64,000 bases of DNA from Lantana camara (lineage: Eukaryota; Streptophyta; Magnoliopsida; Lamiales; Verbenaceae), in assembly GCA_037501455.1 (NCBI GenBank), contig CM074861.1, forward strand, positions 97,379,001-97,443,000, read 5' to 3'. The position numbers were made by a program, and so were the translations under genes. Each line of letters starts with the position of its first letter. Position 1 is the stretch's first letter. Below the pieces are notes generated by a model, which was not told the origin of the DNA, did no database searches, and saw nothing but the letters and a program-made list of their open reading frames with translations. Positions 22,741-34,314 of the stretch are shown here, one piece after another.

Positions 22741-25685
22741 TTAGGAACCTGCTGTCCAAATTTTAACCCAATTGGACCACAAATGACCTACCGATCGTCC
22801 AATTGAAAACGGTATCACCGCCCAAAATGGGCATAGGTGGTGGACTTGACTTCCTCCAGGCTCATAAATCGACGAGCTATGGCCATGACCTCTTCCATGT
22901 TCTGCGGTGATTGGAGGATGATTTCGTCGGTGCACTCTTCATGACGGATGGCCTTGTCCAGGATGTCAAGACATCGATCCCGGGATGCTCCACTTTGACA
23001 AATGCTTCGTTGAAGCGGGCAAAGAAACTTCTCAAAGTCTCTCCCTCTCCTTGGATAATGTTGTATAGATAAGTGGATGGGAGCTTGACTCCCGCCATGG
23101 AGGAGAAGTGAGCCTTGAACTTCTGAGCCAGGTGCTCATAGTCCCGTATGTTGTACGGGGCCAACCGTTCGAACCAGTCTTGGGCTGGACCCTCAAGCGT
23201 GGTTTCGAAGATCTTGGCCCAGATAAGTTTGGAGTGGCCCTAGAGGCTGCCTTGAGCCTCGAATTTTGAACAATGTTTTATGGGATCGGAATTCCCGTGA
23301 TAGGTAGGCAAGTTGGTGGGAACCTTGTCCACCACCTTTATGTCAATGATGGCGTCGCAGAAAGGGGACCTCGCCTCCCTTTCACTGCGATACACCCTTT
23401 CTTGACGCTGGGAAGGATGCTCATCTTGGCTTAACCTCTTGGGCCTGCCCGCGAGGAACGTGTGATGACATTTCCTCTTGAGGGTCGAAATATTCCGACC
23501 CATGAGCTGGGTCGGGGAGATAGTATTATTGTTGTTGCTGTTGTTGTCTCCTGGGGAGCTGATTCCGGAGGTCGCCTGGACCCACCCAATGGCCACGATT
23601 GGCGCAAGTAGGCGCACCCCTGTTCATTTCGCTGGCCGTTCCTGCAATGTGGCGAGCACCTCTATCTTCGTCCCTCACATTTCTGAGGGCTTGTGAGCGG
23701 CGCTCCTCCTCTAATTCCAGCCTTCTCCTCCCTGGCTCTCGGAGGGGTTGGAGATTGCCATCGTCGTCCACCCCTTCCTCCACATGGGCCCCAAGATGGA
23801 CTTGGGGGCGGACCCCTGTAGCTGGGGCCAAGTAAATAGCCTGCGGTTGGACATAAGGGTTTTGCGCGTACGAGAGAGCTAGGTGGGTAATTTAGGGATG
23901 GGCATCGGGTCGGATTCCTTGGGTTCGGGTATTTCGGGTCGGGTACCCGAAATTTCGGGTAGCATTTTCTGCTACCTGAATCCGATCCGAAATTATCGGG
24001 TACCCGACCCTCGGGTATCTGAAATTCTCGGATATCCGATCGGATCGGTTTATCCGGGTTTTTTTTTCTGATTTGTTTTGCATCTTTATCTTTATTTTTC
24101 ACTTTTTCATCTTTTTTTTGTCCGAGTCTTCTCCCTTCATTTCTTAGATCTCGATTTCCCCTCGCTTTCCTTTTCTCCAAAACATCTAGATTTCTCATAT
24201 TTAGATTTCTCCTTTCTTCCCTTCTTTCTTACCTTCTCCCCTGATGTAGATCTAGATTTCTCCTTCCTTCCCTTTTCTCCAAAATCTTTGCTGTAGACCT
24301 AGAGTTCTCAGATTTAATTTGTTGGGGGAGAGAGAGAAGACTTGGCGGCCCAGGTGGACGGTTGTGGAAGCAACAACTCGGCGGACTTTGGGAGAGTGAA
24401 GATTACTGGCGGCTTAGATCTTGTGAAAGAGAAAGAGTGGTATTTCTTTTCTGCAATTCTGCCTTTGAGAGATGCTGTGAAGGAGTGGAGAAGGTGAGAG
24501 AGTATGGAGAGTGCCAGAAGGAGTCAGAAGGGTTGTGGCTTGAGAGTTGAGAACTCTTCAAGAAACATAAAATAAAGAAACGTAACAGCCTCCTCCCATA
24601 ATCGCATTATCAGTATATATGTATAATTTTATTTTTTTTTTCTCTTTAAAACATCGAGTTATTCGGGGATCCGATCGGATAGTTCGGGTAGTGAATAACT
24701 ACCCGAATCCGATCCGATAATTTCGGATACCCTACCCGATATCCGAATTTCTTAGAAAAACCCGAACCAAGGGTCGGATCGGGTATCGGATACCCGATCC
24801 GAAACGCCCATGTAACACCCCAATTTTCGGCTTTCCAGGTACGCATGACATGTGTGAATTTTCCAAGAGCTAGAATTATTTTAATTCCTTTATTTATTAA
24901 ATTTTTATAATTCGTGACAAATTGTATGAATTATATTTCAATGTGATTATGTGAAACATGTATCAATTTGGACCATTCATGTAAATTCAAGGACTAGATT
25001 TCATATTTATGTCTTGAACTCAATTGTACTAATTGCCAAACTTTCATCTCTAATCGCATAACTTATACACTTTAGGGACTTAATTGCAATTTTAATCAAT
25101 TCATCAAACCAAGGCATGAATCACGTTATATTGCTTCTCCATTCTTCTTCCATCTTTAACATTTCATTCTATAACATAGAAGCATATTCATCCCATATCT
25201 CTCTTTCTCGGTCCATCCATGAAAGAAGAAGGGGAAGTGGAATTTCATCATCATCATCAAGCTATCTTGCATTCCATTGATTACTTGCAAGCTTGAAGCT
25301 TCATCATCATTTCTCATCTCCTTCTTTCAAGATAAGACATGAATACATGAACTCTTGAATTCATTAGTTTGAAGCTCGGGTCGTTGTTTTCATGAAATAA
25401 CTTGCATATGTGATGCTAGAAGCATGATTAGGAGCCTTGGATCTGAATTCCTTGTTTATATTATGGAATTTATAAGGTTAGGGGATGAGTTCATGTTTAG
25501 GGATGATTCTTGGAGGTTCAAACATGATATAAGTGATACACTAGTTTTAATGTATTTTAAACATGTATACATATTTCCCTTCTTGAATTATACCATATGG
25601 AATGGAATTATATGAGTTTTGATGAGATTTGGGAGAGGTTCGTGCATCCCCTGTTTCTGCTGCTCTGTTTCTGTTTCTGCTGCGT

Positions 25686-25890
25686 AATGGGAACGACCCT
25701 TCCCGTTTCCTTTGTATTTGGGGAACGGCCGTTCCCATACTTTGAATCATGTGCATGGCGGCGAGGACGGGAACGACCCTTCCCGTTTTGGCTTACAGCC
25801 GGAACGGCCGTTCCCATCCTCGGGGCACAGTACCGGGAGGCTGGGAACGGCCCTTCCCATTTTATGCTAAAGGCCGGAACGGCCGTTCCC
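25686..25890. repeat. Six spaced GGGAACGGCCGTTCCC-type palindromes
   Basis: Variants of GGGAACGGCCGTTCCC alternate with GGGAACGACCCTTCCC at about 25688, 25724, 25768, 25801, 25842 and 25876, roughly 35-45 bp apart. The perfect forms are 16-bp palindromes. The same motif recurs in the LTR at 55334-55500. Confidence 0.85.
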
Positions 25891-26286
25891 AGGGCTCTGG
25901 AGGTACAGAAAGTTTCTGCATAAAACATGAGTTTCCAACTCCTTTCCTTTACCTTTAAATGATCCCAACATGATGTTATATGACCAATATCATGCAATAA
26001 TATGATTATATCAAGCTACAATGTTCATTGCAAGCCACCTCGTCACTTGATCATGTCGTGTGTTTTATCTGATAGTGTTATCAAGTTATGGTCTAATGAG
26101 GGTACAATTGTTCTATTCCTTGCCCAGTGTATTCCAGAATGGAGATCGTGATCAATAAGCGCGTTCATACATTCTTGAATTGTCGTGTCACTCGCTAGCA
26201 AGCAAGTCAGGTCATGCCAAGCCATGCACGTACCGTGATTATCGTGTCATTGTCAGGATCATGCAAAGCAATTCGGGTATCGTGTA

Positions 26287-26455
26287 CATGCGTTCTCCTG
26301 GCCAGGTCCTCCTTAGTGAGGACGCTGGGCTGGTCTTCGGGCTGGTGGTTGTCCGTCCAACCACAGGAATAACGCGTTCTCCTGGCCAGGTCCCCCTTAG
26401 TGAGGGCGCTGGACTGGTCTTCGGGCTGGTGGTTGTCCGTCCAACCACAGGAAGA
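26287..26455. repeat. Two-copy tandem repeat in the solo LTR
   Basis: A block starting GCGTTCTCCTGGCCAGGTCC and ending GTCCAACCACAGGA (about 80 bp) occurs twice in direct order with few differences. Confidence 0.85.
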
Positions 26456-27409
26456 ACAAAGTCCTATCGTGTTATCGTGTTATCGTGAATGGTGAAGACT
26501 CGCTACCTTCCCATTATCGTGTTATCGTGATTGGAGTGATGGAGGAAATGGGAATTGGAGTGATGGTGTGATTGGAGTGACGTGGTTATTCGTGAAATCA
26601 ATATACATGCAATATTCGTGCAGGTACATTCTAGGCGAGATTCGAGCTGAGTCGAGTCCTCACATTCGAGCCCCGTAAGGTGTATTTATTTATTTGTTTA
26701 TCATTTCCAAGGAATTATTGTCAAAACTACTTATTATGTATTTAGGAGATGATAATGTATTGATATGTAAAACCCATGTGTAAATTATTTGATAAATGGT
26801 CAATAGTATATTATATTTCCGCTTTGTTCTATTGTATGTATAAATTAGTTCCGTCTAGCTAGTTGATCTCTTTGCACGGTCAACCGTTCGTTGCAGATTG
26901 ATTCATGTACGGACCACCCACTTCGTGTGTGGATCGACCTGTAGTGCGGGGATGTGGCATCTCTACGTGTTGGGGTGCTATAGCCCACCCCTAGTGGGTA
27001 TCCCCAAAAGCTGGGTTGGTTGGCGGGCTGTTGGACAGCATATGCCAAAGGGGCAGAAGGACCTTGGACGGTAGGGTAGGCAACGTTCTGAGGAGTTTGA
27101 GCCAAGGGGCTCCCTCGCGGCGGGACCGGCATATGGGGCTCTCTATTTTCTCTGGTCGCCGCCAGGGCCTCCACCCTGCATTGTTCCATGTAGGCGGTCA
27201 AGTCCGCTTCTGTCAGGACCAGACACCCCTGAGTGTTGGGGCCGACTTCCAGGGTAGCTATTCCTGCCACGGGGGGCTGGAAATTACCACCAGAAGTATT
27301 GAGGTCAGGGAAGATCTCTTCCCCGTTTTCACCGTAAACGCATTTGTTGGAAAATTGAGAGAAAAGATTAGGTGAAAGCAAGGCTTCTCGTTCGGAGTTT
27401 CCCACAGAC

Positions 27410-27417
27410 GGCGCCAA
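27410..27417 (-). other. Primer-binding site of the gypsy fragment
   Basis: On the minus strand, TTGGCGCCGTCTGTGGGAAA begins 2 nt after the LTR end ...CACCATCA (27420). TGGCGCCGTCTGTGGG is a frequent primer-site context in plant Ty3/gypsy elements. Confidence 0.8.
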
Positions 27418-27419
27418 GA

Positions 27420-28124
27420 TGATGGTGTCCAAATCTGGGCTGTGTGCTGGACTGCAGATTAGGACTCCCAATCACCCAAGATATTTATAAAGTGGGGAGA
27501 TTCCGGTGCTTTCCTGAGCTGAAAAGAAGGGACAAACCTGAACTCAAAGGCCAAAACGGGGGAATGTGGGGGTTGCATCCATTTTGGCACTCCGACTCTC
27601 AAGTCAGCAAGCTAGGGGATGCGAATCCGCTGAAAGTGAGGAGTTCAGTGCGCAAAGGAAAGCTTACCTCCATTAATGATGGAGACTGGTTTATATAGGG
27701 CAAGTAAGCCTTAGTGCGCGCAAGCACACACTCAGGGAGGTGTGGATCTTATCTGGTGGGAGAGGGACTTCTTGTGGCCGGAAGAGTGCTTTTTCGGCTA
27801 AAGCACTATTCTCCTGTCCCTGACAGAGACCCCCGGTACAGTACTTGGCGTGACCACAATTAATGCAACCCTCAGAGAGCGACACACATATTAAATGCGG
27901 TTGGCCGCTAGCGCCTAGGTCGATAGTCCGCTGGGTCGCGCCTTTCTGGGTCGAAAGGGGACTCCTGGTCGTGGGATCCTATCTCCTGGCCTCTTGTGAC
28001 TTACCCAAGTGCTGGGTTGAAGGACCATAGTCCTGGGTCGGATTTGGAGGACTGACGTGGCACACACCGCCACGTAAGAGTGACGCCTGACGCTTAGTCA
28101 GACATCCTGATTTTCCCCTTATCA
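27420..28124 (-). repeat. 5' LTR of the gypsy fragment
   Basis: It ends CACCATCA at 27420 just before the primer site. On the minus strand it begins at TGTCTGACTAAG (28104) or TGATAAGGGG (28124), and I cannot decide which. It contains short words (TTGGCACTCCGAC, CTCAAGTCAG) shared with 31600-32060. Confidence 0.65.
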
Positions 28125-29070
28125 GATATAATATCCGCTAAAATTAGGTCTTAATAAATAAAGATAATCCCCTTAATTTATGCTAAAAGATATTAAGTTT
28201 ATTTTCAATTAATTACAATGCATCAATCAATTAATTAAGGTATTTATTTTTACTTAACATAAATAAAATATTGTTAGTTGGACTTTTTTAAATTTAGAAG
28301 ATTAGTATCTTAGTTAATTTGATTTTGGCAAATAATTAAAGTATTTAAAATATTAAATACTATGGAATATTTATTAACCAATGAAATAATTTTTAAAGAA
28401 TAAAAAAAGAAGAAAAAAGTATTCAGTCAAAAATGAAACAATTAGGGTTAAACACACCCTTCCTATATATTATAGTATATATATATAGTGTATATATATA
28501 TATATAATTTAACTTTTAATTTTTTAATTGTTTTATAGATTACTTCAATTGTTGGTTTTGTTAATGAATTTTTTTTTCTATTTACTGTATTTAACTTGAG
28601 TTTTAATTTTTGTATTTCAAAGCATATGGATCATATATTATATAGTTTTAAATTTTTATGTGTCGAGTATGGAGAATTTTTTGATTTATTCATAATTAAA
28701 TATATATGAGATTCTAATAATTCTTCTTTTCAAATTCTTATATATTTATTTTATAATTTTTACTTCATCTAATTTGTATGATTTATATAGTTCTTTTTGA
28801 TATTTTTTCAATGTTATCTATTTTGAAATAAATTACTTTTTTTAATGTTATCTTAATTTATAATATTTACAACTAACACATAATATTAAAATTCACATTA
28901 CACTTTTTTTATAAAACCGTGCATGCTAGTATATATATATATATATATATATAGACATATCCTTGTTCCTCGGATTCTGGAATTTTTACTGGTTTTTCTC
29001 ATCACATAAATGGTAAGATGAATAAAAATATTAGTTTGCTTTTGTATTTGTTGCTTCTAAATCTGATTGT
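28125..29070. other. AT-rich spacer
   Basis: There is no gene. TA microsatellites occur at 28470-28506 and 28930-28953. The rest is poly-T/A rich. Confidence 0.5.
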
Positions 29071-29084
29071 GACAAAATTTTCAG

Positions 29085-29610
29085 GAAATGTTTGTATTCT
29101 GGAGGTGGTATTATTAGGTTCTCCAGTAGCCTCAATTTCCAAAGGAGATGAAGGAGTTCCTAATGATGGGTAGATTTTGATTCTTGCTTCCTTTAAACGA
29201 TTTGTGTGGAAATTCTCGACTGTTTTGAAGTAAAATACTATGTTTATTTTGCATAAATGTTCACATTACAAATTAAATTTGTTTAATACGCTTTTCAAGG
29301 AGTAGAAGTCCAACTAAAACCTCCCCTCATATTGATCCAATTACTCAAACCTCCCCTTGGGTTTGAAATATTACAAAAGCTTCCCCTAGCACATGCCAAG
29401 GGGAAGTTTGTGTAATTAGTCCAAACTTTGAGGATATATCATTGTAGTAGATGTATTGCCGAACCGGTCGTTGTTTTATTTCGATCCACATTGTTTCTTC
29501 AGTTGTTTCTTTTGTTCCTTGTTCTTTTGAAGTTGGTGAATATTGAAAGTGAGATGCTGAGAATGAGGAAGTTGGAAGAACTCAGCAAGACTGCAAGCTC
29601 AAACCACTAA
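29085..29610 (+). pseudogene. Possible exon fragments of an unrecognised gene
   Basis: After TTTTCAG at 29082 an open stretch reads NVCILEVVLLGSPVAS, then ISKGDEGVPNDG, to a GGGTAG donor or stop at about 29169. Farther on, after TTTTGAAG at about 29530, a stretch reads LVNIESEMLRMRKLEELSK, then TASSNH and a TAA at 29608-29610. A MITE-like repeat (CTTCCCC family, about 29301-29420) lies between. The pieces look like exons with splice sites, but I do not recognise the protein and see no start. Confidence 0.25.
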
Positions 29611-30720
29611 ACTACATTATTGGCTTTGAGATCCTTGAATGCGGAAAAAAAAAAAAAAGTTACCAACTTTTACTGCAGTAATTTTCTTCTTTTGTTTTCA
29701 CATTCTTTTTTTGTGTTTTGTCTTTTTTTTTTTGTTGAATGGACGTACTTATGAACATTTTAATAATTTTCTTGAATAAAATACTTTTTATTATTATTAT
29801 AATTATTATTTGAAATGTACTTTATTAATTTTTAATAAATTAAGAAATGATTAATTGTGACAATTAGGCAAATTAATAGAAAAAGGTTAAGAAATTCAGT
29901 TATTGTAAACTCCACCACTCACAAGGACAGTATTTAGTTATTGGTTCTTAGATTTTTACAATATTTCTCGATAAAAAATTACATTGTTGAGAATTGCTTA
30001 CTTCTTTATGAGAAAAAGGAAACTATATTGTTTTTTTTTTTTTTGTAATATTGAATAATAAAAGTAACACAAGATAAGGGTAAAATTGCATTTTGATCCT
30101 ATAAATACGCACCTAATCCATTTTAGTTATGTAAGTTTTGATCCAACACATTTGATTCCATATATTTCTAATTGTTAATGAACATATAGTCTAAATTTCA
30201 CATTTGATTTTTAATTTCTAACATGTTTTGGTCCTATATATATATATTGCATTTACTGATCAGTTGTTTCCTTTTTCCCCAGTCAATCTTATCACCATTG
30301 TTTTATATCGTTATTATATGAAATAGTCTTATATATACACATCTGGTTACATGAACATAACAAAAACAGATGGATTAGAACAAATTAAGAAATCTCTCAA
30401 ATACAAATTAAAGATAAGGGTAAATAGGGGTACATGATAAGTTACGTGATAAAAAATGATTTAAACCCTAATCAGACTCTCATGAGATCCTAGGACTAAA
30501 CTAAATAAAGAGGATGCAGGTTAAGGGTAAAGACAAGTTAGAATAATAGAAAGAAAGAATGAAGGGAGTCTTCTATGACCGATGACGAAGCAGAAATCCC
30601 AAAATCATGTCTTGCTATAAAATTATAAACATCGCAATATTCTGAAGACATCTGTGTCTGCATCTGGAAAAAACATGTAAGTCCAAGTAACTTAGAATTT
30701 GCAGCTGAGCTCACTTCAAA
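29611..30720. other. Low-complexity spacer
   Basis: A and T homopolymer tracts, including 29646-29659 and 30031-30043, surround featureless AT-rich DNA. A short open stretch on the minus strand near 30590-30665 follows a TTTTTTCCAG acceptor-like site, but no product can be named. Confidence 0.35.
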
Positions 30721-30850
30721 TTACTTGACTTTGTTGATCCATGCTATGATGCAAACCATTTCATATGCAATCTTGGAGATAAGCAGAGTTGGAAAAACCA
30801 GGACTATTTTTGCCACAATTTTCCACATCCCAGGAAATCCACAAACGGCC
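30721..30850 (-). pseudogene. Possible terminal exon of an unrecognised membrane protein
   Basis: The minus-strand open stretch ends at TAA (30723-30721) and reads GFPGMWKIVAKIVLVFPTLL, then ISKIAYEMVCIIAWINKVK. It is hydrophobic with lysines, as in a C-terminal membrane helix. A TGA closes the frame about eight codons further upstream, so it would have to be an exon. No splice partner is identified and its function is unknown. Confidence 0.2.
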
Positions 30851-31599
30851 GGTCATATACTCCGATCTTCATTACTGATACTATATAGATAAGAATAGGG
30901 TTTTTTTTTTTTTTTTTGGTGGCTATAAGAATAGGGTTTATTAGTGCTCCTTCTTAATCTATATGTCTCCATCACTGATCGTGAAATTGAAGCGTGCACT
31001 TAAACTCAATTTATTTCGCAAAGTATTTCTTAGATCTATGTACGTAGTTTAAGAAATGCTAGATTTCTATTATATTTTCAATGCAACTTAATTAAAATTT
31101 TATATAAACGAGGAAGTTCACTCCTTAATATACGGTTGATTTATAGATTGAATATTTGTGGATTATGATTTGGCGACACTTCTAAAGATATCATTTTTAT
31201 CGGGTCGTATTGTGTCGTGTTGGATACACATGTCCGACACTCTTTATGTGGAAAATTCAAGAAAAAATTCAACACACACAATTAAGAAAAGTAGCCCCTT
31301 TAATTTTTATTTTTTTTGTTTAAAAAGAAGTGCTATATTATAGTTATTTCCAAGAAGAAAGGATAAACAATTTGTTATGAAAGTCCGAATCTCGAGAGAA
31401 TTATTGATGAAGACCAAGTAACCATTAAGGACTCATTTCAAAATCTTAGCATAAGAACTTTTAATTTTATTTTTTATTTATTTTAATTATATACATGTAT
31501 ACTGATCGAGCCAAGATATAGAGTCGGAAGTTACTAAGTACTACCTTGAGTCGACCACTTAAAATTTGTTTATATATATGGAGAATCCTGCCACAAGAT

Positions 31600-32060
31600 C
31601 GAACACCTGGAAAGATAGAAAAGGAACTATAAGCTTGAGGCCAATTCGAGACTAGTGGGGGTGATACTCGAGTTGGCACTCCGACACTCAAGTCAGTATT
31701 CGAATTAGAGATATCATAGTAGTGCAATAAATGAGTTAGTTGCTAGCTCTTACCTGGGGTATGAATGCGGAGTATTTATACAAGTTGGAGTAATGATGAA
31801 CTCGGACGACGTGCGGACATCTTAAGCTGATAGCTGTCCCATTATAAGGATGCATTTAATGCATGGTCGACCATTTTCTCAAGAAACCTCTGACGGCCAC
31901 CCGGCGGCCTTCTGGGTAGAGAAGAGCTCGACGACATATTCGGTCTTGAAGCATCGACGGGAAGGTGGAGCACTCAAGATAAGGAGAAAGATGAAAATAT
32001 TCTCGGGGCTGAGGTCGAGGATAGAAGGTATCAAAGTGATATTCATTCCACATGTTAAGT
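31600..32060 (-). repeat. Gypsy LTR fragment
   Basis: The words GTTGGCACTCCGACACTCAAGTCAG and CTTACCT, and the TATTTATACAAG context, parallel 27590-27720 in the gypsy 5' LTR in the same orientation. The ends are not defined and no coding sequence remains. Confidence 0.5.
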
Positions 32061-32464
32061 GTACGTTGGACCAGTGGCTCAATAAATCCATATCACGGTC
32101 ACATATTATATAAAAATATTGCGCAAACTTACTTTAATATTATGACTTTTTTTTTTTATAATTTTTTTAAAAGTCTTTCAATTGTTATCTACATTTTGTT
32201 ATAAAAATTTTGAAATTATCACATCGACTATTTAGGTGTTAACGCGTGTCTCATTTTCGATAAAAAATTAATAATTTCAAATAAAAATGAGTCAAGTGTT
32301 AACACCTAGCTAGAAAAAAGAGATGATAATTTGAAAAAATTTCGCACAAAAAAAAAGATAATTTAAATTTTTTTATAAAGTATAAATGACAATATGAAAT
32401 ATATAAAAATTCAGATAAAATTTGAAAAAATATTCATTTATATGGGTAAACCCTTCATGCCACA

Positions 32465-32860
32465 TTAACTTGTCGAAAAAAGGCGATATATATACGCGCC
32501 ACCCTGTACCCGGTGGGGCCACTTGGCGAGCACGGCGCCTTCAGCTTCGTCTCTACCAGAAGCTCAAACAGCCGCCATGCATGTTCTGCCGCCACCTCCA
32601 CCACAGTCGCCGAAACGCCGTGATTGGTCACCTAGAACATCCCCCACCTCTCGCATGCATTCCCAACGAGTTCCACCACATTCGAAGACGATATCAATAA
32701 CGGGAGGTTCAACGGCGGCATGTTGTCGGAATGCACTTTCCTCCGCCGTGGTCCACGCGTGCGACTCCAGGAGAGCGTGGTCAGAGTGGAAGTCGAGGGG
32801 GATGATGTGTTGGGGTTTGATGTGGGAGTATTTGTAGGCGTCCGAAAGAGAGGTCGCCAT
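32465..32860 (-). pseudogene. Gibberellin 3-oxidase (GA3ox) pseudogene, N-terminal part
   Basis: The minus-strand ATG at 32860 opens MATSLSDAYKYSHIKPQHI, then IPLDFHSDHALLESHAWT and PPVIDI, like the start of plant GA3ox, a 2-oxoglutarate/Fe(II) dioxygenase that makes bioactive gibberellins. After a frameshift near 32700 it continues SSNVVELVGNACERWGMF, then TAG where glutamine is expected, then VTNHGVSATVV, LKAPCSPSGPTGY and VARI. Similarity fades near 32465, far short of the catalytic His-Asp-His and 2-oxoglutarate-binding region. Frameshift, stop and truncation make it non-functional. The downstream (C-terminal) part is replaced by AT-rich DNA. Confidence 0.85.
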
Positions 32861-32974
32861 GACTTTGTGCGCAAAGAGTTACAATGGGTTTTTGAGGGTT
32901 AATGAGAAATCTTATCATATACATGTTTGTGAGTACGCCAAATAATTTTAGCCAGAGTTTAGTATAATTAGATC

Positions 32975-33343
32975 TAGGGATGGCAACGAGCCGAGTCAGC
33001 TCGCGAGCCACACGATCCGAGCTGAGTCAGCCGAGCCCGAGCCCGAACCCTTTGAGTCTTGGCTCGTGGCTCGCGAACCCACATATTTAATTAAAAAATT
33101 AATATTTTAATTTTTATATATATAATATTATATATATATTTATTAAATTTTATACAAAATGAATAAAAAAATAATATATTTATTATATATAAAAATATAT
33201 TAAATTATTAAAAAAACTAATTTTTTTATTAAAAATAATATTTATGGCCGAGCCTCGAGCCGAAGCGATTCTGCCTCGAGCCTTGGTCGAGCCGAGCCCG
33301 AGCCTGTAAAAAAAGGCATCGGCTCGGCTCGTTGCCATCCCTA
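32975..33343. mobile_element. hAT MITE (369 bp) with perfect 8-bp target duplication
   Basis: It begins TAGGGATGGCAACGAGCCGA and ends with the inverted form TCGTTGCCATCCCTA. ATTAGATC is duplicated exactly at 32967-32974 and 33344-33351. The arms carry repeated GAGCCGAGCC/CTCGAGCC words, the centre is AT-rich, and there is no ORF. Confidence 0.92.
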
Positions 33344-33359
33344 ATTAGATCCTGTAACA

Positions 33360-33850
33360 ATGGTTTTTGTCTCTTATTTGCAGGAAACTTTCAGCAAAAA
33401 TCTAGTTCAATTAAATGCATCAATGACCCTATTTGGAAGATAAGTTCTATCAAAATCTAATTCAATTTTACAATGATATATTTTGTCTCATTATTTACAA
33501 GATAATTTCAGTTAGAATCTAATTCAATTAAATCATCCAACCACATTATTTGCAAGATAATTTTAGTCAGGATCTAATTCCATTAAATCCTTCGACAACA
33601 CTATTTATAGGATAAACTATTTATAGGATAATTTTAGTTAGAATTTAGTTCAATTAAATTCTCCAACAATATAAGAATCTAGTTCAATTAAATCATGTAG
33701 CAATCCATTTTACCTCGTTATTTGCTTGATAGTTTTAGTTAGAATCTAGTTTAATTAAATCGCATACCAATGTCAAAATCTATTTTAATTAAATTCTACA
33801 AGGACACATATTTTAACCCAAATTAATTTCAGTTAAAGTGAACTCTAAAC
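33360..33850. repeat. Degenerate tandem repeat (about 50-60 bp unit)
   Basis: The phrase TTTTAGTTAGAATCTAGTTC followed by AATTAAATC and a CA-rich linker recurs at least seven times with drift (for example near 33395, 33450, 33510, 33570, 33635, 33670 and 33735). No gene is seen. Confidence 0.7.
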
Positions 33851-34141
33851 TACTTACGTATTAAGATACGATTTTCGTATTTTTTCACTACCATCAAAGA
33901 CTTAAAATTGGGACTGACTCTGAACTACTTCCATTCACGTTCATAACAGTTGTACAATTTGAACACTTTACCAAGATATAATCCCAAGACTCGGTAAAAT
34001 TTATTAAACTCGCACAACTTTGACTAGAAAATATTACGACTAAACCTTGTTTCTAAACTTGTACACACACTAAACCCTTAAGAGAAACCTACTTGTCCCT
34101 TACAAGGTCGCATGCGGCCTTAGCCCCTTGTTCGCCCCTCG
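33851..34141. other. Short spacer before the tandem duplication
   Basis: No gene or clear element is seen. It ends in CTTGTTCGCCCCTCGCGAATGC, which leads into the duplicated block. Confidence 0.4.
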
Positions 34142-34314
34142 CGAATGCTAACTAAGCAACCTTTAACATCTCGCGAAAGTGTGAAGAAATGAAAGAACGA
34201 AGGCAAGGAATGAAGTGTGTAAGAAGAGAACTTTAATTCACTCGAACTCTAAAATTTACAATGCTAGAATGCTTACAAATGGCTTGATGGTTGAAAATGA
34301 ATGAGGCCCCTCCC

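Larger units (their letters stand above)
24811..26982 (+). mobile_element. Solo LTR of a large gypsy-type element (2172 bp)
   Basis: It starts TGTAACACCCC and ends GGGGTGCTATA, with inverted complementary ends. It is flanked by perfect GCCCA duplications (24806-24810 and 26983-26987) inside the hAT terminal repeat. No internal coding region is present, so it is a solo LTR left by recombination. It contains six GGGAACG...CTTCCC palindromes (25686-25890), an 80-bp tandem duplication (26287-26455), and TATCGTGTTATCGTG repeats near 26470-26530. The LTR at 53040 is a related, diverged family member. Assignment to a Tekay-like chromovirus rests on the LTR start only. Confidence 0.85.
23893..26993. 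mobile_element. Non-autonomous hAT element inserted in gag, itself interrupted
   Basis: The left end TAGGGATGGGC (23893) and right end GCCCACCCCTA (26983-26993) are inverted repeats of the hAT type. Flanks GTGGGTAA (23883-23890) and GTGGGTAT (26994-27001) form a near-perfect 8-bp target duplication in gag. The body (23893-24810, about 0.9 kb) has long inverted arms rich in CGGGTA/TACCCG and GATCCGA words, with a pyrimidine-rich centre and no transposase. A 2.17-kb solo LTR interrupts its right terminal repeat. Confidence 0.82.
22741..27419 (-). pseudogene. Ty3/gypsy gag fragment, split by nested transposons
   Basis: Gag-type coding runs on the minus strand from just after the primer site, 27409 to 26994 (CLVLTEADLTAYMEQCRVEA, PVPPRGSPLA, NQPSFWGYPLGVG). 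It resumes beyond the hAT insertion at 23892 (LALSYAQNPYVQPQ) and continues to 22741 in several frames. Shown there are RRLELEEERRSQALRN, RRQQQQQQ and FCDAIIDIKVVDKVPTN, then LPTYHGNSDPIKH and the retrotransposon-gag core YNIRDYEHLAQKFKAHFSSM and LYNIIQGEGETLRSFFARF. There are at least two frame breaks and stops (near 23526 and 23240). Protease, RT and integrase are absent because the element is truncated at about 22741. No clear initiating ATG for gag is visible near the leader. Confidence 0.85.

Noticed and set aside
24078..24296. Leu/Phe/Ser-rich ORF in the hAT element
   Set aside because: It comes from a pyrimidine-rich, internally repetitive tract (TTTCTCC, CTTCCC). It has no transposase motifs.
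25686..25890. CRISPR-like array
   Set aside because: The repeats are short imperfect palindromes inside an LTR of a plant genome. Spacers are not uniform and there are no cas genes.
32422..32902. Plus-strand ORFs of 60-104 codons
   Set aside because: They are antisense to the GA3ox pseudogene. The family match is on the minus strand.
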